From contig NC_003074.8 in the NCBI RefSeq assembly GCF_000001735.4, forward strand, positions 21,521,261 through 21,585,260: a stretch of DNA of 64,000 nt, given 5' to 3'. The translations under genes and the position numbers were made by a program. The notes beneath the pieces were generated by a model. The model saw only the letters and a list, made by a program, of their open reading frames with translations, was not told the DNA's origin and did no database searches. Shown piece after piece: positions 48,568 to 60,601 of the stretch (the stretch's first letter is position 1; every line of letters begins with the position of its first letter). Source of the DNA: Arabidopsis thaliana (taxonomy: Eukaryota; Streptophyta; Magnoliopsida; Brassicales; Brassicaceae).

Positions 48568-49484
48568 TAATGAAGACTCCTTGCAATCAAACTACCTGAA
48601 TATGAAAGATGAGAAATTAAAGAAATATATTCTGCCATAGTTTTTATAACAAAATCTAGTGATCCTAAAAATAGTGTTTGATTGATTCGTATACCGGGGT
48701 CATTTGATTGTTTCAATTCACTAACAAAATCTAGTCAATAACAAACGACTAAATATAGGCTAAAAATAGTATTACTTGATTATTTTTAGTGCATTCGCTT
48801 GACTTATAAAAAGATTCTAAATTTCTACGTTGATACAGTCTACTTATGTAGTAGGATTCGTGGTTTCGATTGTAACATGAAAAATCAATCGATTAGAGAT
48901 TTTTAATTACAGTTTACCGTTTTCCGTTCTTCCCACCATTCTGCGTCCATCTGGATTACTCTCGTAAATGGATGATAAAAACATCCTGTTTTTTTTTGCG
49001 TATTTTAAGGTATACAGAATACTTATCTTGAATGATTGTTAAACGATTATTATGGCTAATTTTTTTTTCAGAAAACTGTTTTGATTTTTTTTTTTAATTC
49101 ATTTTGTTAGATGAAAACTGTTAGTGTTGTGTTGACTGGGTTTTTTTACAATAATTTATTAACTTATCAAAAATCAACAAATTTATTAATGATGAAGCCT
49201 CGTGAATTTAAATACTTTTCAATATTATTATGAATTAATAAATGATACGACCAATGGAATAATATTGGAATCCAATTCGTTTAGCTCCAACTCTTCATTT
49301 GCCTAAGATATTTAACTTTTTTTTTCATTAAGCAACTCAATTAATGCTTTAAAGACACCTTGAGAGCCCTAGTAACATGAAGTCTCTTTAATTATGTTCT
49401 TAACTTTAAAAGGGAAAGCAAGAGAGCAGGCCAAACAAACAACCCTATCTCACTAGCAGAACCTAAATCTAATTGCCCAAGAAC
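48568..49484. other. Spacer between array genes 5 and 6
   Basis: AT-rich; promoter of gene 5. No fragment of the array family or other gene was seen. Confidence 0.5.
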
Positions 49485-50883
49485 TCAAAAAAAGTCATCA
49501 AATACACCGTCATCAGACGACCCGAGTGGAGCTATGGCAGCCAAAACATCTGCCTTTTCCTTCACCAACTGAGCTTCGAGGTCTGAACACTTCCACTTCA
49601 CTTTATCCAACTGAGCTTCGAGGTCTGAACACTTCAGCTTCAAATCCTTCAACTCTTCCCCAATTTCATGCATCCGAGTCTCACCAGCTGCCTCTTTCTC
49701 CTTCTTTTGTGTCACTTGATCAAGTTTCTTCTTCAACCAATCCAACTTAAATCCATGATCAGTCAAGGATTCCAATGCAACATATGCATCGGCCAAATCA
49801 TTCTTGGAGATTTCTTTAGGTGACCGGCGCACAGTCTCAATCAGGCAGAGTAACACATTCATGTATCCTGTCTTCAGATATTGGTTCTTTATACGGAATT
49901 TTGTTGCAATGTCTGGGTGTATTTCAAACAAACTCTTCACATATTTCGCCTGTGATCAGTGAAATAAAATGGACGTAAGAAGTAAAACCAGATCAGAGAG
50001 CAATCTTGGGAGACTAAGAAACAGACCAAAAAACAATGTCTTATAATCCAAAAACTAAAGTTAAGTGAGTGATTCTTATGGTTTTGTGTTTAAAACTATC
50101 TTTCTTACTTGGGAAGGTAGAACATGAAACCCGTTGACATCCATGCTTTCTGATTCTGACACATTTAATAGGCCAATAACTTCAAGAACCTCTATTTCAA
50201 CAACTATTTTGAGTTCGCCCTTCACCAGAAATCCACTATCTTCGGCCTTGAGTTCAATAAGAGGAACCAGGTTTGTGAAGCCCCAATCTGATACTTTCTC
50301 ACAAAACCAGTGTATTGTTTCTGAACAAAATAGAATACAAAACAGATCTCATCTCATTACATAGAACTAGAATCTCGCAGCACCCAAACTCCCACAAAAT
50401 ATATCTACTAATAAGCAATAATATATATTGTGGCTAGCATGAAAATACTCACCTTTACGTTGAGAGCATTTTTCTGGAATGTGATTTACTATAGTAAAGG
50501 AAAACTGTGCGTGTCTTCTCCATCCACAAGGCAATGATTCAGACTCAGCAACGTCAAGATATAGAGACAAATGATCAGATTTAGTATCATTTCCCTTGGG
50601 AAAGGCCAAAAGACGCCTGTAAGCAAAATCAATAGAAAACAATCAGCAAAACGAAAGAGAATTTTTTTTCAAAAATAGCAAAAAAAACAATATCGCCGTA
50701 TTTATCACGTAAACCTAAATTTGGACGAATAATATTAAAAGACAAATTGTCTTAATTCTTAGTTTCTTACCATCTGCAGCCGTCAATCACGAACTGATCA
50801 GAGTATATTTTCTCAGATTGCAAAGAGGAGAAATTCTTAATGACCCAACTGAATTTCTTCTTATCAGCTTGATCATTCCCCAT
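49485..50883 (-). CDS. MATH and coiled-coil protein, array gene 6
   Basis: Four exons: 50883-50771, 50616-50453, 50320-50109 and 49949-49485, giving 317 residues. The start is the ATG giving MGN like its relatives; an in-frame ATG at 50895 would add four residues. The MATH domain has [15 protein letters not shown], a G-C-R-W strand, [18 protein letters not shown] and a W-F-C-E-K block. Exon 3 is the shortest of the array with the acidic linker nearly absent. The coiled-coil exon is 60 nt longer than the common 405 nt, partly from a 42-bp internal duplication (KCSDLEAQL repeated), and ends GVFDDFF. Intron 3 has a normal GTAAG donor after a CAA codon (PSQ). I recall At3g58250. Confidence 0.92.
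49565..49635 (-). repeat. 42-bp in-frame duplication in the coiled-coil exon
   Basis: CCAACTGAGCTTCGAGGTCT and its continuation begin at 49565 and again at 49607. This adds 14 residues, exactly two heptads of the coiled coil, so the helix register is kept. Confidence 0.9.
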
Positions 50884-52493
50884 TGATCCTCTCATGTTGA
50901 CTCCTAGCTACTCCTACACACCTGAATAAATAAATCGAAATATCAGACAACAATCTCGACAAACAAAACTAAATTAACGATTAAGATTTTACTAAGGAAT
51001 AGAATTGTCAGCATATTATTTTTTCCCTACAATGTTTATAGATCAATGGGTAATTAAGGATTTAATTACCACGAGGAATACGAGTCGTTAAAGGCTCCTA
51101 GGGATTTACTGTTGGTCAACATATATATACATTTACACCGAAACCATCCTTAAAAAAGGAGTCAAGGAAAGGTTCTATTAATCCGGAATTGCCGATAAAT
51201 TAATCCAATTGTTAATAGGTTTGTTAAAGCAATTAATTTTTTGATTTATCCTTTAATGAATAACCGTTTTAACAATATTGTATCTTGTTTTTAAGCAAGT
51301 TCGATTTATCAGTTATTTGTTTAATTTCGGTTGAATCTTATGTGATTTTTTTTTGTCGTTCATTGATGTACGAATGAGTCATGTATGAACGAAATGATTC
51401 CAAAATGAAATATTTCAGGATATTTTTATAAAACAAAAACTAATATTTCGATTTCTAATAGCCATGTGGAAAAGGGAAGTTGAGAATCAACTAAAGAATC
51501 TGCGGTCGATTTTCATTTAAAACAATATCACTGAAATCAAGTGGAGCACGAGCAGCCATAGCCACTTCTTCCTCATTCTTCAGTTCGTTCTCATAATACA
51601 ACAAAACAAACTTTTGTTTCTGCACATTTTCTTGGAGTTGTCTGATCCGAGCGCTACTTTCATGCTCTTGCTTCTTCTTTACGTAAACTTAATAAATAGT
51701 TGGGCCCTTAACCAGTATCTAAAAGTATGTAAATCCTTTTCATAACAAAATTTGCATTATAGGGGTTATAATGTAAACCCAAGTAAATTTGTTTTTCCTG
51801 AAAGTCCCAACACAATATTTTCAAAAAGAGCACTTAACTTTCCCTAAATTATGTGAATACAATGACCGTGACCATTAAAGAATGATATTATGCGTATCAT
51901 TGTTTCTCCATTCCCAATTAGAACAAAGTAATGTGAGTTCCGAATCTCTGTATAAATTTCTATTTACAGATTTTCAATATTTTTTCACTAATTCTGAAAA
52001 TAATAGTGACCTATTTGTTAGATCGCATATTCTAAGTTAATGAGAACAAATTAAAGTAAAAGAAATGTCCAGCAAAGGATATAGCCTATATCATATAGAA
52101 ATGCAGGGCAACTGAATTAGGTGATTTGTGTGGACAAAATTTTCTTTCCTCCTTGGTTAAATTCTCTTTTGCTTTCGTATCAAGTAACCTAGCTATTTTC
52201 AACATACAGTATATATATTTTCAATTTATTTCTCTATTGAACAAAAGAGTGGAGAAGTCGAATAGTTGATCACAAAACTCAATAATGAAAAGATGCACAC
52301 TTGCAAAACGTCGTAAATAACCAAGAAGCAAGATCAACACTTGTTTGGCCACAACTCTTCGTGTTCTAACACCTAGAGCTTATCAAAAACCCGAGATGAG
52401 GATGAAGCAAACTTATCAAAATAGAAAACCTGATATCAGAAGTCCATAGAGAAATAGAAGAGATCCAACAAAGCCTTGCATCATTGACGAGAT
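50884..52493. other. Spacer between array genes 6 and 7, with a gene fragment
   Basis: Promoter of gene 6, a decayed coiled-coil exon at 51491-51689 and otherwise AT-rich sequence. An open frame at 52366-52551 (-) shows no recognisable similarity. Confidence 0.5.
51491..51689 (-). pseudogene. Isolated fragment of a coiled-coil exon
   Basis: An open stretch of 66 codons encodes VYVKKKQEHESSARIRQL, then a coiled coil and ELKNEEEVAMAARAPLDFSD before a TAG at 51493-51491. It matches the second half of the coiled-coil exon of array gene 4 (ELKNEENEAV, FDDVV) better than that of its neighbours. No other exon is present around it. Confidence 0.75.
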
Positions 52494-53854
52494 TTATATT
52501 GAAATGAACAACATCATGATGAGGGTGTACATTACCGCTCGTAAGATCCACTTAAGGTCATCATCGTTAACGTTATTAAAAAACAAGAAAGGAGCTTTGG
52601 CGGCCAAAACACCTGTCTTCTCCTTCTTCAAAAGAGCTTCAAGGCTTGAGCACTTCTGCCTCAAATCTTTGAGCTCTTCCTCAATGTTTTGCATCCGAAT
52701 CTTATCAGCTTCTTCCTTCTTCTTTTCAAACAACTCATCAAGTTTTTTCTCCAACCAATCCAGCTTAAATCCTACACTTTTCATGTAGGCCAGAGTAGTT
52801 TTCGCATCAGACAGATCATCCTCGGAGATTTCCATAGGCGATTGGTGCAGAGTCTCGGCCAAGCAGAGTAGGACATTCATGTACGCTGTCTTCAAAGATT
52901 GGTTCTTTATACTGAACTTTGATGCAATGTCTGGGTGACTCTCAAACAAACGGTTCACAGATTTCACCTGCGAAGTACGATTTAAATTAAAGATCGAATA
53001 TCAAACTTTAAAGACTTGCAAACCATATCTTATGCAGTGGGTAAAAGTAATCACGTTTTCATCTTTCTTAAATTTCTTAATTACCTGTGAAGGAAGAACT
53101 TTAAACCCTTTGATATCCATGCTCTCAGACATCTCTGGTGCATCTAATGAACCAACAACTTCAATAACATCTACCGCAACAGCAACCATGACTTCGTCGT
53201 TCACCAGGAATCCACCATATTTGTCAGAAACATCTTTAAGGTTTAGCATTGGTGGAAAACCCCATCCAGGAGCGTTCTCATCAAACCACGCTTGTGTTTC
53301 TAGAAAAACCACAAAAAAGATTTCACCTCATAAGTTTAATAAACCAGTGCATTGAACGTGAGGTTCACAACTTGACAGGACAAAACATAAACCACCCAAA
53401 CTGGAGTCCAGACAAGCATAGCACAACATACAATTTGAATATTAAACTATCAAACTTTATTTACATGCAGCTAGAGGAACTAGTAACCTTGCACTTGGGA
53501 GAGTCCTTCTGAAAGTTGATTAACTATAGTTAGGGAAAACTTTGCATGCCTTTTCCATCCAGAAGGCAAAGACTCACAACAATCAGGAACGCCCAGATAC
53601 ACAGACAAAGACAAGTAACCATCGGCATCGTTAACTTCTGGATAGGCAATAAGACGCCTGCAAGCCAAAAAAGAAAAGACCAAAAACTCAGCAATAATAT
53701 CAACTTCACATAGATAGAAGAAAACAGGAGGATTCTCTTCTTCTTACCACTTGCAGCCACCAACAACGAAAATTTTAGAACGAACTTCAAGACCTTGCAG
53801 AGTGGAGAGATTCTTAATCACCCAAGTGAACGTGTTATTTATTTGCTTTCCCAT
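52494..53854 (-). CDS. MATH and coiled-coil protein with altered C terminus, array gene 7
   Basis: Four exons: 53854-53748, 53657-53488, 53299-53085 and 52967-52494, giving 321 residues. The MATH domain has FTWVIKNLSTLQGLE, GGCKW, LPSGWKRHAKFSLTIVNQ and WFDENAPGWGF; exon 3 ends IKGFKVLPSQ. The coiled-coil exon has VKSVNRLFESHPDIA and [18 protein letters not shown]. Where relatives stop at about LTLDDVI, this one reads through NNVNDDD and adds a hydrophobic tail (WILRAVMYTLIMMLFISI) before the stop. That tail of about 18 residues could anchor the protein in a membrane or simply be read-through of former 3' sequence. Splice phases are standard. I recall At3g58260. Confidence 0.9.
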
Positions 53855-54772
53855 TGATCTAGATGAAGAGTCTTGGCAATCAAGCTACCAGAACATTAAC
53901 CTCAAAGTATTAAGTCAAACAATCTCGAGCTACGAAACCGAAACAGAGATTACGATTACACTGTCAAAATCAAGCCTTTAAAAGTTAGAACATCACACTA
54001 ACAATGGATAAGTGTTTACCCCCTTAGAGTACAAAAGTGCAGATTTAGCCTAAACGCATCCAAATTTGACTGCGAATGGCTTTTCCTCCTCCTAGGGTTT
54101 TATCTTAGCAGCTTTTAGGTCATTCTATTAATCCACGTATTAATAGCTTTGGTTTAGCTATCAATTTTTTTATTTTTCTTGGTTGGATAATTGTTTGATT
54201 TTATTTTAATAATTTTCTGGTCTAATAATTAATCGATTAACAATCAAATTATCTCTATTTTTTGTTTTTTGGTTTCCTACAATTTTGGTTCAATCCCTGC
54301 CCGTTGTAGACCTCGTTTGCAGTACCGTCACACTCCTCTAGTCCTCTTCATACGTATAATTACCATGAACAGAACCCAGTATATATTTTGATACTTTAAC
54401 CCCAAAGATTTGGTAATGGTAATTGTTAGGTAATTTTACATATTTAGAAATAGTCAAATTCAATGATAAAGTGATTTTTTTTGTGTTACTTGATCCATAT
54501 GTGAACGTTACCCATCTGTTTAGTTAGAAAAGAGAAGGAAAAAATGATCCTTACTCAAAAGAAACACACCTAAACGAAACAACCAAAAAATCTGACTAAT
54601 AGTCTTAGAACCACAATACTTCTTTACAAGAAACACACTGGATTAAAGAAACCTAACGAGTCAAGAGCCACAAAATGCGGAAACATCCAACCTAAGCCAC
54701 TTATCTTGCAGAGTTTCAAGAGGACTAAAACACCAAACAGAACTATAAGAAGGAATCTGAATACTGAAGCCA
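53855..54772. other. Spacer between array genes 7 and 8
   Basis: Promoter of gene 7 and AT-rich sequence. No gene was seen. Confidence 0.5.
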
Positions 54773-56395
54773 TTAAACAATATCATCGAAGGAGAAAGGA
54801 GCTCTGGCCACAGACACATCTGCTTTCTCCTTCTCCAGCTGAGCTTCCAGGTTTGAGCACTTCAGCTTTAATTCCTTCAACTCTTCTTCAATTTCATGCA
54901 CCCGAGTCTCACCAGCTTCCTCGTTCTCCTTCTTTTCTGACACTTCTTCCAGTTTCTCCTCCAACCAATTTAGATTCAACCCCGCATCCGTCAAGTATGC
55001 AAGAGCAGCATCTGCGTCTGACAGATCATCCTTGGAAAGTTCCTGAGTCGACTGGCACATAGTCTTGATTAGGCTGAGAAGGACGTTCATGTAAGCTGAC
55101 CTCAGATGCTGATTCTTTGGACCGAACTCTGATGCTATGTCGGGGTGTCTTTCAAATATACAGCTCACAGTTTCCACCTGAAAGTGATAGAAAGATGAAT
55201 TAAGTAGAAAAAAACAAATTGAGGAGGCAGTTATCAGAGACTTGAATAAATCAGAACAGACAAAAACATCTCCAATATTCCAGTTTCGCTCATATTCTGC
55301 AAATCATAGATACATCATACATGTATCAAGAAACTTTTACAATTTCATTTCTTGTTTTTACTGAATATACAAGTGTGCTCTCTGCTACTTGAGAAACAAT
55401 TCACAAAACAGAATAGAACATATGTCGGTTAGATATTTTAAGAAACAACTACACCATTCTTGATTTCATACCTGTGAAGGAAGAACTCGAAAGCCATTAA
55501 CATCCATGCTTTCCTTTACTGATGAAGCTTCCTTGAGCGAATCATTAGACTCTGCACCATCGTTTTCGTCTACCTTGCTTAGAGCTTTAGTTGTCTCTTC
55601 AGATTCCTCTGGTACGTCATTTTCCTCTAGCTCGCTTAGAGCTTTGGTGGTTGTCTCTTCAGATTCCACTGGTACGTCTAATTTGCCAATAACTTCAAGA
55701 ACAGAAACATCGACAACAATCTTGAGCTCTCCATTAACCAGGAATCCACCATCTTTGTCATGAAGTTTTTTAAGGGAAAGCATTGATGTAAAACCCCAGT
55801 CACTAGTACTCGCATCAAACCAATTTTTTGTTTCTGTAACAACAACGAAATAAATTCCATTTCATCATTGACTTCACTTCACATAAAATAAAGCCATCCA
55901 TGAACCATGCTCTAAACTTGCTACGAAACATTGACACTAGTCTTAAACCAACCAACTCAAACAACATAAGGAAAAAAAAAACTGTTGCAATCAATTTCCA
56001 ACGCATATCAAGTAACGAGCATTGTGTAGAAAAACAATCACCTCTAGCTTGAGAGAGTTCATCAGAGAGTTGATTCACTACACTGAAGTGGAAATATGCG
56101 TGTCTTCTCCATCCATCAGGTAAAAATTCACTACCAGCAACGGCCAGATACAGTGACAACTTCTCAACACCATTTCCTTTAGGAAAGGCCAGAAGACGCC
56201 TTCAAGAAAATTTAGTCAATCCTCAATTTCACGGAAAACAAAAAAAAAACTAAATTGATGAAATCATTCGAAAAAATTCACTTCTTACCATTTGCAGCCA
56301 TCGACGAAGAATTCATCAGAATAATTTTTCCTGGACTGCTGAGAGGAGAAATTCTTAATCACCCAAGTGAACTTGTTATCAACTTCTTTCCCCAT
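54773..56395 (-). CDS. MATH and coiled-coil protein, array gene 8
   Basis: Four exons: 56395-56289, 56199-56042, 55833-55472 and 55177-54773, giving 343 residues. The MATH domain has [38 protein letters not shown] and [11 protein letters not shown]. Exon 3 is longer than usual (362 nt) because the acidic linker ([13 protein letters not shown]) is duplicated; it ends NGFRVLPSQ. The coiled-coil exon is the standard 405 nt, with [16 protein letters not shown] and the end FSFDDIV. Intron 3 is about 295 bp, longer than in the other genes. Site II motifs (TGGGCC near 56641 and GGCCCA near 56656) lie upstream. I recall At3g58270. Confidence 0.92.
55567..55678 (-). repeat. Duplicated acidic linker in exon 3 of array gene 8
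   Basis: Two adjacent copies (about 55567-55620 and 55624-55678) of CTTAGAGCTTT...GTCTCTTCAGATTCC...GGTACGTC, in frame, doubling the [18 protein letters not shown] block. Confidence 0.85.
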
Positions 56396-57356
56396 TGTTA
56401 TCTGCAATCAAGCTACCAGTAGTACGATGACACTCTTAAACATCAATTTTAACAGATAACAATAATCAACGTAACGAACAGGAGATTACGAAATCATTAA
56501 GAGTAATATGATCAGTTGTTAAAGATTTCACCTTTTTAGACGAAGACAGAATGAGAGAAAAAGCTCTAAAGGAAACTTCTTTGATACGACGAACACCGAC
56601 CGACCTGACTTCACTGATGGTATCATTCAAGTCATAGAGTTGGGCCAAAGAGCCCGGCCCAGTTGAAAAATGTTTAAGCGTTCACGTTCTGTTATACCAC
56701 ACGTTGTCCAATAAGCAGAGCACTAAACGGCACGCGGTGTGTATTTGAGAGAAGTTAGAAACGGCATCAACAATGAAAACTCGACTAACCTTTGCTTGTT
56801 ATTTGGTCAAATTCAACTTGTAGCATTTGCCATCGACTTAAAACTTTTAAATAAAATATTTTAAAATTAATATATGCAAGTTCTACAAGTTGATTTTGAC
56901 CACTACATGTTGGTCTACAGAGAAATGAAACTATGAATTTTAATATCCTTTCTTGGAATGAAAGGTTCCTTTTCGTACTCAAATTTATATTATAAAATTT
57001 TGATTCAACAGTTTCATCATAATCACTTACTCTCTGCTTTAATTTTAATTTCGTATTCAAAACCGCAGGTGGATGAAGACAAATTAGCAGAGACCAAAAC
57101 GTAGTTGAGGATGAAACAATTACTTAGCAGAAAATGAACAGAAACAGAGGAGTCTTACTTATTCACCAAGAAACTCTTATATCACTTAATTTTCTCAAGT
57201 TAAAAATAGGATATGTATATGTTTTTTAACTCTACCTAAAAGGAAGATACTGAAATGAGGAAAGCTGAAATAAAAAGACTAGAAGTAGGAAACACTATTC
57301 CTCATTAAACAATGGAGAAGACTCAAATCAAGAAATCACAACTTCATCTTAAAATC
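56396..57356. other. Spacer between array genes 8 and 9
   Basis: Promoter and leader of gene 8, with site II motifs near 56641-56661. Open frames at 56466-56648 and 56785-57060 (-) have no recognisable similarity. No gene was seen. Confidence 0.5.
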
Positions 57357-58558
57357 TCAGTCAAACAACATCAATGAAGCCGAAGCTGCAGCTTTCTCTT
57401 TCTCCAGGTCGGCTTCAAGTTCTGTCACTGCCAGCTTTCGCTTCTTGACCTGTTTCTCGAGTTCTCCGATCCGTGTGTCGTAAGCTATCTGTTTTTCCAA
57501 AGCCTGATCAAACTTCTGACGCAACCAGTCCAAGTTCAAGCCTGCTTTAATCAGATCCGTAATCGTATTGTCTGCTTCGTTCATGTCTTCCACTGTGAGT
57601 TCCTTAGTAGATTTGGACAGTGTCTTCGTAAGGTCAAGAAGAGCATGCATGTAAGCATTCCTGATATGTTGATTCTTCAAACTGAAATTCGATATGAGAT
57701 CTGGATGTTTCTCAAAGATTGCATTGACCTGATCAACCTGTGATGATAATGAAGAACAAAAATGTCAAATCGAGTTCTATCTCAAATATTGAAACAAAAG
57801 AGCTTATTAATTACCTGCGAATCAAGAACCTGAAAGCCGTTGACTTCGATAGTTACATTATCTTTGTTCTGCAAATCTTCAGAGGAATCATCACTAAGCT
57901 CTTCAACTTGTGATGCATTTAACGTGTCAATAAATTCATGAACTTCAACTTCAGCAATAATCGTGATCTCCCCATTCAACAAGAACCCAACATTTACGTT
58001 ATTAAGGATGACTGCGGGAATCATGTCTTTAAACCCCCAATTCTTAGTGTTCTCATCAAACCAGCGCCATCCTTCTGTAACAATATTTAAACATATAACA
58101 AGAATATGTTACTCCGATCCATCAATAGTTATTTGACATAGCCAGTCATGATCACAATTCACAAACCATAGTGCATAGGATTATACTTTTATCTACAGAA
58201 TGTATCGGAGATATATGATTGACTATAGTCATGCGAAATTCCACGTATCTTCTCCAGCCACATGGAATTAGTTCCATATTAACTTCGAGAAACAGAGAAA
58301 AGTAACCGTTTTCATTGGGAAGAGCAACAAGACGCCTGCAAGAAAGAAAGAATAACCAAATACGGTATATGGGATCATTCATGATTTGATATATACGATC
58401 ACGTTTTGACGATAAAGATTTGAAAGATAACAAAAGAAACTATGCTTTTACCAATAAGAGTCACCAATTAGGATTGGAACAGAGCAACGCCTATGAGTTT
58501 GCAAGTCTTTTATCACCCAACCAAACGTCTTCTTCTTAAAACCACCTTGATTTGCCAT
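57357..58558 (-). CDS. MATH and coiled-coil protein, array gene 9 (DSQ subgroup)
   Basis: Four exons: 58558-58452, 58335-58187, 58074-57815 and 57737-57357, giving 298 residues. The MATH domain is more diverged: FGWVIKDLQTHRRC, a D-S-Y-W strand in place of G-C-K-W, IPCGWRRYVEFRMTIVNH and WRWFDENTKNWGF. Exon 3 ends NGFQVLDSQ, where genes 1-8 have VLPSQ. The coiled-coil exon is shorter (381 nt), starts VDQVNAIFEKHPDL and has LDWLRQKFDQALEKQ with a basic VKKRK stretch. It ends ASLMLFD without the DDV tail. With genes 10 and 11 it forms a distinct subgroup at this end of the array. I recall At3g58280. Confidence 0.91.
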
Positions 58559-59311
58559 TGAAGACTCTACTAGATACAATAAAAGAAGAAAACCCTTTTA
58601 AGAGCCTCGAATTCAAAACCCTAATCACACGCACTGAGATGAAGAAGCTTTCTCTATACGGAAGACGAAATCGAGGTTTACAAATTGCATCTACTGTGGA
58701 TAGATGTTGCTTATATTTTTATCCGGTTTTTTAAGGTCAGCGGTTAAATCGTTGAACCGGATTGCTAGACTAGCTTGCTGCGTAGGTATCTACATATGCT
58801 TTGAACTTAAACCGGTTCAACCCTCTTGAGGTTCAGCAAACCGGCTCAATCCTCTTGAGGTTCAGCAAACCGGCTCAATCAATAATAATGGTTTTTGCAA
58901 AGCCATGTATATTTGAGAAAGGTTTTTTTTCCTACTTGAGAAAGGATAATGTCACCGCAAAATGTGTTTAAAATTTCAAGTGATGTTATTTTTACCCGAT
59001 TTTTAATTTGGAGTTGAAATATATCTACGATTACGTACGTATGGGAGTTATTATATTCACATACTCTTTATATAACAAAAGATTAATTAAATTAAGTTAT
59101 CAGTTTGTTTATTTTCTACTGTCGTCAAAAATATACAAATCCAAGAGAGAGAGTGATTAGGAGCCAATATATCAGCTTCGTTCACCTAGCGTAACCCCAA
59201 GGGTGTAACCATGAAAAACACAATGTAAAAGCAAAGCGCAATGATAATCCAGTCGGAGACATTACTTAGTTGAGAAAGTTCGGACCTAATACTTTTAATC
59301 TTACAAGTGCA
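58559..59311. other. Spacer between array genes 9 and 10
   Basis: Promoter of gene 9 and a 29-bp tandem repeat at 58811-58880. No gene was seen. Confidence 0.5.
58811..58880. repeat. 29-bp tandem repeat, 2.4 copies
   Basis: Units start at 58811, 58840 and 58869 (partial), each beginning ACCGG(T/C)TCAA(C/T)C and containing CTCTTGAGGTTCAGCAA. The first two differ at two positions. Confidence 0.9.
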
Positions 59312-60601
59312 TTAGCCTGCGTCACAAGCTATTTGTTTCTCCAACGCCCTATTCAACTTCAGACGCAACCAATCCAACATGAAGCCTGCATTTGTCAGAT
59401 CAGAAAGCGTACTGTCGGCGAAGTTTAAGTCTTCCTCAGTGAGTTCCTTAGGCAACTTGCTCAATGTCTTGATTAAGTCAAGAAGAAAACCCATGTAAAC
59501 ATTCTTGAGATTTTGATTCTTTAAAACCAAATTCGTTGCGAGATCTGGATGTTTCTCAAAGATTTCCTTCACTTGATTAACCTGTGAAGATAGTGTAAAC
59601 AAAGGTCATATCAGTTTGTGTCAAATATGGAAACAAGAGTTAAAATCATTGTTAAGCTTTTTTACTTGCGAATCAAGAACATGAAAGCCCTTGACTACAA
59701 CAGTTACATCATCCTTGTCCTCTTCAGATGAAGAGTAATAGCCAAGAAGTGTCCATTCACTATCATCACGAACCGCTGCAACTTGTGATGTGCTAACAGC
59801 TTCAAAAGTTTCTACTTCAGCAACAATCATGAGCTCTCCGTTCACCACGAACCCACTATTTATATCATTAAGTTTTGTTAGAGATATCATCTCTTCCCAA
59901 CCCCATTCCGGAGCTTTCTTATCAAACCACTTTCGTCCTTCTGCAACATTTCGACTCCATTAATTGGTTAATCAACATAGAATAGTCAAATCACTACTAC
60001 ATCAACTAAAATCCTGCCTGTGGATTAATGGAACATCAAATTGCTACTATCAAAATGACATAGTGATGAAAAGTATTCACTTATTCAATTTTAAAACGTG
60101 TTTCCTTTGTTTCTACCATGCATGAAACTAATCAAAAGCTAGAAATATTTACCTCTCTTTACGGATGAATGCTCTGAAATTTGATTTACTACCGTAAAAC
60201 GAAATTGTGTATATTGTCTCCATCCACAAGGCAATGATTCGAAATCAACTTCCAGATACAGAGACAAGTGATCACCATTATTTTTTTTGAATAACAAGTG
60301 ATCACCATTACTTCCCTCCGGATAGGCAAAAAGACGCCTGCCAGAAACAAAAAAAAAGATGAACAACCCAAATGAAAAGAATCACCAAAACTTTATAGTT
60401 ATATACACATATGTCTAATATAACATTATTTAAAATGAAAGAGAACATTTGGAATGGAAAGAAAAAGATATTGTGTTTTTACCAATTGACGTCATGGATC
60501 AGAACCGGATCAGAAACATAACAATCTTGTAATTGCAAAGAGGAAAAATTCTTTATAACCCAAACAAACTTCTTATCACATGGGTTCATGATTGATGTCA
60601 T
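59312..60601 (-). CDS. MATH protein with shortened coiled coil, array gene 10 (DSQ subgroup)
   Basis: Four exons: 60601-60483, 60337-60153, 59940-59666 and 59581-59312, giving 282 residues from the first ATG or 278 from the better-context ATG at 60589, which matches relatives better. The MATH domain has [33 protein letters not shown] and WFDKKAPEWGW. Exon 2 is longer (185 nt) because of a 30-bp duplication (NGDHL repeated). Exon 3 ends KGFHVLDSQ. The last exon is only 270 nt: it keeps the helix bundle through LDWLRLKLNRALEKQ, then stops at A-C-D-A-G, removing most of the coiled coil that gene 9 continues. It may fail to pair with relatives. I recall At3g58290. Confidence 0.9.
60264..60310 (-). 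repeat. 30-bp in-frame duplication in exon 2 of array gene 10
   Basis: ACAAGTGATCACCATTA occurs at 60264-60280 and 60294-60310, adding ten residues to a MATH surface loop. Confidence 0.9.

Noticed and set aside
54706-55062. 118-codon plus-strand open frame opposite array gene 8
   Set aside because: Antisense shadow of the coiled-coil exon.
56785-57060. 91-codon open frame on the minus strand between array genes 8 and 9
   Set aside because: No similarity to the array family or any known domain; AT-rich composition.
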